Below, piece after piece: positions 58,350 through 64,000 of a stretch of 64,000 bases of DNA. Below the pieces are notes generated by a model. The model made no database searches and was not told the DNA's origin. It worked only from the letters and a program-made list of their open reading frames with translations. The stretch's first letter is position 1, and every line of letters begins with the position of its first letter. This DNA is from Beijerinckiaceae bacterium (lineage in GTDB: Bacteria; Pseudomonadota; Alphaproteobacteria; Rhizobiales; Beijerinckiaceae), in the NCBI GenBank assembly GCA_027532775.1, contig JAPZTO010000002.1:744001-808000 (forward strand), in the 5' to 3' direction. Both the position numbers and the translations under genes were made by a program.

Positions 58350-59201
58350 TCAGCTCGCATTGGGCGGGGCTCCGGGCGTGATCGCCGTCAGGATGGCGTG
58401 GACAAGCGCGATCGCCCCGCCTATCGGCTGCATTCGACTGGGCGTCGATGACGCGACGGTCAGGCAGACATGCGAATTGACCGCCAGCGGGCTCTGGTCG
58501 CTGTCGGTAATCGTGACAACCCGCCTGCCCGAGATATGGGCATCCATCACGGCTTCCAGGACCGGCGGTGAATAGGGCGGAAAGGCGATCGCCACCAGCA
58601 CGTCGTCCGGGCGGATGGTCGCGATCTGGGAACCGGCCATGCCGCCCGCGAAATCGAGGAGGCTGCAGGGCCTTTCGCTGCGCATCAGGCCATAGAGTAG
58701 GTAATCCGCGATCGGACGGGAACGCCTGAGGCCGGCGACATAGACATGGTCAGCCGCGCGGATGGCGTCGATCGCCCTCCCCAAAGCCGCGTGATCGCAG
58801 GTTTCCAGCAGGGATTCGAGCGCCTGCCGATGGACAGCGATGCTGTCGGCAAGGATCGCTCCGATATCAGCCGCTGCGCTGGAAGGCGTGGAATCGAGGA
58901 CCTTGTCCCGCACGGTTGCCGCCCCCTCGATCAGGCGCTGGCGGAACACACGCTGGAGATCGGAGAATCCCGAATAGCCGAATTCCTTCGCGAAGCGGAT
59001 CAGTGTGGACGGCTGGATCTCGAGCGCCTCGCCGAGGGCTGCCGTGGTGCTGAGCGCAAAGGTATTCGGGTCCACAAGCGACGCCCGCGCAATGCGTTGG
59101 AGATGGGGACTGAGCCCATCGAAACGGTCCCTGATACGCTGCCGGAGGGCGTCGAAGGTCTCCGGTGCCTGCGGATTCGTCAGCATGTCAGTCTTCTCCA
59201 A
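58350..59201 (-). CDS. MurR/RpiR-family transcriptional regulator (HTH + SIS)
   Basis: STTAALGEALEIQPSTLIRFAKEFGYSGFSDLQRVFRQRL; SIS domain YVAGLRRSRPIADYLLYGLM, DVLVAIAFPPYSPPVLEAV. Confidence 0.92.
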   Translation of the reverse strand: MEKTDMLTNPQAPETFDALRQRIRDRFDGLSPHLQRIARASLVDPNTFALSTTAALGEALEIQPSTLIRFAKEFGYSGFSDLQRVFRQRLIEGAATVRDKVLDSTPSSAAADIGAILADSIAVHRQALESLLETCDHAALGRAIDAIRAADHVYVAGLRRSRPIADYLLYGLMRSERPCSLLDFAGGMAGSQIATIRPDDVLVAIAFPPYSPPVLEAVMDAHISGRRVVTITDSDQSPLAVNSHVCLTVASSTPSRMQPIGGAIALVHAILTAITPGAPPNAS

Positions 59202-59241
59202 AGCTCTACAGGCGCCGCCACGATAAGCGAACGATTATTTA

Positions 59242-59271
59242 TTGACACGATTTGAAAATTCATTCAATCAT
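59242..59271 (+). promoter_or_regulatory. candidate sigma70-like promoter with embedded TTGAA-N6-TTCAA inverted repeat
   Basis: TTGACA at 59242-59247; TTGAA-aattca-TTCAA at 59252-59267 in the spacer; AT-rich in a GC-rich context; lies between divergent genes. Confidence 0.5.
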
Positions 59272-59359
59272 TGTGACAAGCCGTTCGATCCGGCGATCCA
59301 TCCGGGACAGCGGCCGCCGAGAAGCCAAGCGCCCGGAATGAAAAACCTGGGAGGTCAAG

Positions 59360-60646
59360 GTGTTGAATTCCAAAATCAATCGGAGAAACTTGCTTGCGTC
59401 TGCTGCTGCGGGTGGCGTCGCGACGTTCATGGGACCGTGGGCACATAACCGCGTCCTCGCCCAGGGCGCCGCGAAACCGATCATGATCGGCACCACAACG
59501 GATGCCAGCGGTCAATATGCAAATTCCGGCGCCGACGAACGTCGCGGGATCCTCATGGCGATCGAGGAGGCCAATGCGCGTGGCGGCATTCTCGGGCGCA
59601 AGCTCGTCAGCACCCATATCGACACCGAAACGACACCTGCCACCGGCAGCCGCGTCGCGGAGCGCATGATCCAGCAGGAAAAGTGCGGATTTCTGCTCGG
59701 GGGCGTTCATTCGGGCGTCGCCAACGCGATCAGCCAGGTCGCGCAGAAATACGGCGTCATCTATTTCAATACGAATTCGTCCTCGCCGACGGAAGCCGGC
59801 CAGAACTGCCACCGCGTGAAATTCGTGTGGGATGGCAACGGCACCAATTTCGCCAAGGCCGCAATCAAGAACTCGATCAATGCCTTCGGCGGCACATTCG
59901 TGCTGCTGACGAACGACTATGTCTGGGGCCATGACACCGCCCGGACCACCAAGAAACAGATCGCCGAATTCGGCGGCAAGGTTCTCGAGGAGATCCTGAT
60001 CCCGCAGGGCACGCGCGATTTCACTGCCGCCCTCATCAAGATCCAGCAACTCAAGCCCTCGATCGTGGCTGCCGCGATCGGCGGCGATGACCAGAAGGCC
60101 CTGCGCCAGCAGGTGGCCCAGCTCGGCATGGGCAACAAACCGGTCTGGCTCAACAACCAGCAGGACTGGCCGGATGTGTACGGGTTGCCAGCCGACAACC
60201 TCTTCGGTGTGTTCGGGACCACCTGGTACCACGAGCTGACCCTGCCGAGCGTCAAGGAATTCGTCGAGAAATACAAGAAGATGTACCCGAACGAGGTCAT
60301 CAAGGTTCCCGGCAATGTCTTCTATAACGGCTATATGGCAGCACGCGAATTGTTCGCGGCGATCGAGCGTGCGGGGACAACCAACAACATTGCGGTCATC
60401 AAGGCGCTCGAAGGCCATGTCATGAAGGCCGGGGACCGGATGCAGCATTACGACGCCATGATCGATGCCAAGACGCACCAGGTCCAGCAGACGATCTACC
60501 TGGCGACGGCAAATCCCCGCCCCAAGGACAAGGACGATCTCTTCGCCCTGCTGGCACAGGCCGAGCCGAAAGACGTGATCGACCTTGATGCGCCTGCCGC
60601 CTGCAAGCTCGAAAGCTACGAGGCCACACCGACCTTCGACGCCTGA
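59360..60646 (+). CDS. branched-chain amino acid/urea-type ABC transporter substrate-binding protein
   Basis: NRRNLLASAAAGGVATF Tat-like signal; IGTTTDASGQYANSGADERRGILMAIEEANARGGILGRKLV; LTNDYVWGHDTARTTKKQIAEFGGKVL. Confidence 0.9.
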   Translation: MLNSKINRRNLLASAAAGGVATFMGPWAHNRVLAQGAAKPIMIGTTTDASGQYANSGADERRGILMAIEEANARGGILGRKLVSTHIDTETTPATGSRVAERMIQQEKCGFLLGGVHSGVANAISQVAQKYGVIYFNTNSSSPTEAGQNCHRVKFVWDGNGTNFAKAAIKNSINAFGGTFVLLTNDYVWGHDTARTTKKQIAEFGGKVLEEILIPQGTRDFTAALIKIQQLKPSIVAAAIGGDDQKALRQQVAQLGMGNKPVWLNNQQDWPDVYGLPADNLFGVFGTTWYHELTLPSVKEFVEKYKKMYPNEVIKVPGNVFYNGYMAARELFAAIERAGTTNNIAVIKALEGHVMKAGDRMQHYDAMIDAKTHQVQQTIYLATANPRPKDKDDLFALLAQAEPKDVIDLDAPAACKLESYEATPTFDA

Positions 60647-60667
60647 ACGCGCGGCAATTCCAGCCGG

Positions 60668-60691
60668 CGGGCGAGATTACGGTCTCGCCCG
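60668..60691 (+). terminator. intercistronic stem-loop after the Liv-type binding-protein gene
   Basis: CGGGCGAGA-ttacgg-TCTCGCCCG, perfect 9-bp stem. Confidence 0.6.
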
Positions 60692-60720
60692 TCTCATGGC
60701 GGACATTTCTGGACACTCGG

Positions 60721-61641
60721 ATGCAATCGATCCTGCCCCACCTTATCAACGGCCTGACCCTCGGGCTGCTCTTCGCCCTGATCGCGCTGGGCTTCACGCT
60801 CATCGTCGGGGTGATGGAAGTCATCAACCTGGCCCATGGCTCGCTTTTCGCGCTGGGTGCCTATTTCGCGCTGACAACCATCAGCGGCGGCCCCCTCGCC
60901 GCCACCGAGTTTGGCCAATGGTGGCTCACCTTTCCGCTGGGCACCCGCTATGTCGTGGCGGCGATTGTCGGTCCACTCCTTGCCGGCCTTGTCGGCGCCT
61001 TTCTGGAGATCTGCCTCCGCCCGACCTACGGCAAGGCCTCGCTCTATGGCCTGCTGCTGACCTTCGGCGCTGCTCTCGTCCTCGAGGAAAGCATCCGGCT
61101 GGTCTGGGGCGCGGGCGAGCAGAACCTGCGCACCCCGGGCCCGATCACGGGCGCTGTGCTGATCGGCGGGATGATCTTCTCGACCTACAAGGTCTATGCT
61201 GCGGCCTTCGCGATCTTCGCAATCCTGTGTGTCTGGCTGTTCCTCGAGAAGACGCCCTATGGCGCGATCATCAAGGCCGGCGCGCATGACAGCGAGATGG
61301 TCCGGGCGCTTGGCTACGATCTCGGGCGGCTGCGGCTGTTCGTGTTCGGCTTCGGCGCCGCGCTGGCGGGGCTCGCCGGGGTCGTGATGGCGCCGATCTG
61401 GGGCTTGCGCCCGCATATCGGCCTGGACGTTGTCATCCCGGCCTTCCTGATCATTGTCATTGGCGGCGTCGGCAGCTTCTGGGGCGCGGTGATCGCCTCC
61501 CTGCTTGTCGGCCTTTCCGTCGGCCTGACCGGCGCCTTCGTCCCGGCATGGTCGATGGTGTCGATGTACATCCTGCTGATCCTGATCGTCGGCTTCCGGG
61601 CGCGGGGTCTTCTGGGTCGCAAGAGCGCGCTGGAAAACTGA
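60721..61641 (+). CDS. livH: branched-chain amino acid-type ABC permease (LivH)
   Basis: LINGLTLGLLFALIALGFTLIVGVMEVINLAHGSLFALGAYFA. Confidence 0.93.
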   Translation: MQSILPHLINGLTLGLLFALIALGFTLIVGVMEVINLAHGSLFALGAYFALTTISGGPLAATEFGQWWLTFPLGTRYVVAAIVGPLLAGLVGAFLEICLRPTYGKASLYGLLLTFGAALVLEESIRLVWGAGEQNLRTPGPITGAVLIGGMIFSTYKVYAAAFAIFAILCVWLFLEKTPYGAIIKAGAHDSEMVRALGYDLGRLRLFVFGFGAALAGLAGVVMAPIWGLRPHIGLDVVIPAFLIIVIGGVGSFWGAVIASLLVGLSVGLTGAFVPAWSMVSMYILLILIVGFRARGLLGRKSALEN

Positions 61642-61645
61642 GATC

Positions 61646-62665
61646 ATGATGAACCTGTCCGACATCCCCCCGAAGGGCGGATCGCCTTTCACCCTGCCGA
61701 TGGCAGCGTTTCTCATGCTGCTGCTGCTCGCGCCGTTCCTTGTCGCGCGGTTTGGCCTCTACCACTACCTCGCGATCGAGATCGCGATCTGGATCATCTT
61801 CGCGATGGGGTTCAACCTGCTGTTCGGATATACTGGCCTGCATTCCTTCGGCCACGGCGCCTATCTCGGGATCGGGGCCTACGCGTTCGGGCTGTTCCAG
61901 CACAATGTCTCGACGAGCCTTTGGGGTGGCCTCGGTGCGGCCCTGCTGGCGGCAATGGTGGCCGGCGGCTTTGTCGCGCTGTTCCTGTCCCATCGACGCG
62001 GAATCTACTTCGCCCTGCTGTCGATCGCGTTCGGCCAGATCTTCTGGTTCTCCTCGATCAAGCTGCATCGGGTGACGGGCGGCGAGGACGGGCTGCTCGG
62101 CATTCCGCGCCCTCCCCTTCAGATCGGCAATGTGGCTGTCACCCTGGCCGACAACCGCATCTTCTACTGGTTCGTCGCCGCGCTCGCTGCGCTGGTGGTG
62201 ATCGGGCTGTGGCGCGTGGTCAACTCCCCCTTCGGACGGGTGCTGCAGGCCATCCGCCAGAACGAGATGCGGGCCCGCTTCGTCGGCTATGATGTCTGGC
62301 GCTGGAAATGGCTCGCCTTCACGATTTCGGCAACATTTGCCGGGCTGGCCGGAGCGCTGCTCGCGATGGCCCAGAACAGTGCCTATCCCGATGTGATGAG
62401 CCTGCATCAATCCGGCCTTGTGGTGATGATGGTTCTTGTCGGCGGCGGGCTGGTGAATTTCTGGGGTCCGATCCTCGGGGTCCTCCTTTATTTCCTCGCC
62501 CGCGAGGTGCTGGGCAGCCTCACCGAGACCTGGCTGCTCTGGTATGGCCTGATGTTCGTCGTGATGGTCATGGTCCGGCCCGAAGGTCTGGCCGGACTGA
62601 TCGGCACGGCAGCGCGCCGCGAGGCACCTGCACCGCCGGCCCGGATCGTCGAGACGACGCCATGA
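61646..62665 (+). CDS. livM: branched-chain amino acid-type ABC permease (LivM)
   Basis: GFNLLFGYTGLHSFGHGAYLGIGAYAFG; FGRVLQAIRQNEMRARFVGYDVWRWKWLAFTISATFAGLAGAL. Confidence 0.93.
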   Translation: MMNLSDIPPKGGSPFTLPMAAFLMLLLLAPFLVARFGLYHYLAIEIAIWIIFAMGFNLLFGYTGLHSFGHGAYLGIGAYAFGLFQHNVSTSLWGGLGAALLAAMVAGGFVALFLSHRRGIYFALLSIAFGQIFWFSSIKLHRVTGGEDGLLGIPRPPLQIGNVAVTLADNRIFYWFVAALAALVVIGLWRVVNSPFGRVLQAIRQNEMRARFVGYDVWRWKWLAFTISATFAGLAGALLAMAQNSAYPDVMSLHQSGLVVMMVLVGGGLVNFWGPILGVLLYFLAREVLGSLTETWLLWYGLMFVVMVMVRPEGLAGLIGTAARREAPAPPARIVETTP

Positions 62666-63405
62666 CCCTCTTCCAGGCCACGGGACTCCAGAAGCGGTTC
62701 GGTTCGCGGGTTGTGCTCGAAAACATCACGCTCGGCATCGAGGAAGGAACGGTCCATGGCATCATGGGACCGAACGGCGCAGGCAAGACGACCTGCTTCC
62801 ACCTCCTGACGGGGCATCATGCTCCGGATGCCGGCAGCATCGTCTTTGCCGGACAGGATATTGCCGGCCTGCCGCCCCACCGGATCGCCCGGCTCGGCGT
62901 TGCCCGCTCGTTCCAGATCATGAACCTGTTCGACGACACGGTGGTCATCGAGAATGTCATGCTGGCCCTTCCTGCCTTCAAGGCGCAGACCGGGCGGATC
63001 TTCGGCAACGGGTTCGCCGACCGGCGCCTCATCGACTCCGCCCTGGAAGTGCTCGACATGGTCGGCCTTGCCGGCAGCGCGTGGTCGAAGACCAAGTCGC
63101 TGAGCTACGGCGACCGTCGGGCACTCGAGATCGCGGTGGCTCTCGCCGCGGAACCCCGGATCGTCTTTCTCGACGAACCGACATCCGGGCTCGGCGTCGA
63201 GGCCACGCGGGCCCTCGCGGCCTTGATCCGGCGTCTCCGGACCCGGTTCACGATCTGCCTGATCGAGCATGACATGCGGTTCCTGTTCGGCCTCGCCGAC
63301 CGGATCTCCGTCATCCATTGGGGCCAGGTCATCACGGAAGGCACGCCGGCAGAACTCATGGCGAACAAGTGGGTGGCGCGCTCCTCGCTGAAGGAGGCGG
63401 TCTGA
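62662..63405 (+). CDS. livG: branched-chain amino acid-type ABC ATPase (LivG)
   Basis: MTLFQATGLQKRFGSRVVLENITLGIEEGTVHGIMGPNGAGKTTCFHLLTG; starts at ATG 62662, not at the listed ORF start 62308. Confidence 0.92.
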   Translation: MTLFQATGLQKRFGSRVVLENITLGIEEGTVHGIMGPNGAGKTTCFHLLTGHHAPDAGSIVFAGQDIAGLPPHRIARLGVARSFQIMNLFDDTVVIENVMLALPAFKAQTGRIFGNGFADRRLIDSALEVLDMVGLAGSAWSKTKSLSYGDRRALEIAVALAAEPRIVFLDEPTSGLGVEATRALAALIRRLRTRFTICLIEHDMRFLFGLADRISVIHWGQVITEGTPAELMANKWVARSSLKEAV

Positions 63406-64000
63406 TGCTCGGGATCAACGCGATCGAAACATTCTACGGTGAAACGCAGGCGCTTTTCGGCGTGTCTCTGAATGTGCAGCCCGGCGAGATTGTCGCCTTG
63501 CTGGGGCCGAACGGGGCCGGCAAGACGACGACCCTCCGCTCCATTCTCGGGTTGTCGCCGCCGCGCCATGGCGCGGTCCGGTTCGACGGGCGCGACATCA
63601 CCCGCCTCCCCACACATGCCATTGCCCGGATGGGCGTTTCCTGGGTTCCGGATGACCGCCGGGTCTTCCCCACCCTCACGGCGGCGCGAAACCTGAAGAT
63701 CGGCACACGACGGACGCGTTTCCGCGCCTGGAACGAAGACGAGATGTTCTCGATCTTTCCGGCGCTGGCAAACCTGTATGGCCGGGAATGCGAGACGATG
63801 TCCGGCGGCGAGTTGCAGATGGTCTCCATCGCCCGGGCACTGCTGGGCTCACCGGGTATTGTACTTTTCGACGAGCCGAGCCAAGGGCTTGCACCCAAGA
63901 TCGTGCAGGATGTCCTCCGAACCATCCGCCGCCTGAAGGACGAGGGCATTGCCGCCCTTGTGGTCGAACAGAACGCCCTTGCGATGCTCGAGGTGTCGGA
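63405..64000 (+). CDS. livF: branched-chain amino acid-type ABC ATPase (LivF), 3' truncated by window end
   Basis: My translation: MLGINAIETFYGETQALFGVSLNVQPGEIVALLGPNGAGKTTTLRSILGLSPPRHG...MSGGELQMVSIARALLGSPGIVLFDEPSQGLAP; runs off the edge, so absent from the ORF list. Confidence 0.92.
   Translation, partial: MLGINAIETFYGETQALFGVSLNVQPGEIVALLGPNGAGKTTTLRSILGLSPPRHGAVRFDGRDITRLPTHAIARMGVSWVPDDRRVFPTLTAARNLKIGTRRTRFRAWNEDEMFSIFPALANLYGRECETMSGGELQMVSIARALLGSPGIVLFDEPSQGLAPKIVQDVLRTIRRLKDEGIAALVVEQNALAMLEVS

Overview
High-GC chromosomal window, probably alphaproteobacterial (inferred from gene content). It is dense in transport and catabolic operons. No rRNA, tRNA, CRISPR array, transposase or phage genes were recognised. 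Left to right: the 3' end of a beta-propeller-like gene; an RTX/serralysin-type M10 metalloprotease; a divergent cluster resembling s-triazine (cyanuric acid) catabolism (BMP-family ABC transporter, AtzD-like ring-opening amidohydrolase, BiuH-like hydrolase plus a paralogue, AtzG/AtzE-like pair); a DEAD-box helicase; a YegD-like Hsp70; a GbsR/MarR regulator with cydAB; a photolyase/cryptochrome-family gene; three consecutive exported proteins (SH3, VWA with four repeats, DUF4344-like metallopeptidase); aspartase with a Glu/Asp ABC transporter; a TetR-led small operon; a LysR regulator divergent from a SAF-domain oxidoreductase plus TRAP transporter; a phnDCE-like system; two tandem Ugp/sugar-type ABC systems with a metallophosphoesterase; a two-component system with an HME-RND efflux system; and an RpiR regulator divergent from a Liv/urea-type ABC system that runs off the right edge. 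The strongest hunt items are: (i) the s-triazine-type cluster that has AtzD, BiuH and AtzEG but no AtzF in the window; (ii) a ~265-bp non-coding element with ~33-bp imperfect terminal inverted repeats upstream of aspA; (iii) strong stem-loops directly after six of the seven substrate-binding-protein genes; (iv) clean operator-like palindromes at the gbsR-cydAB, TetR and RpiR loci. All calls come from reading the sequence; no database search was run.
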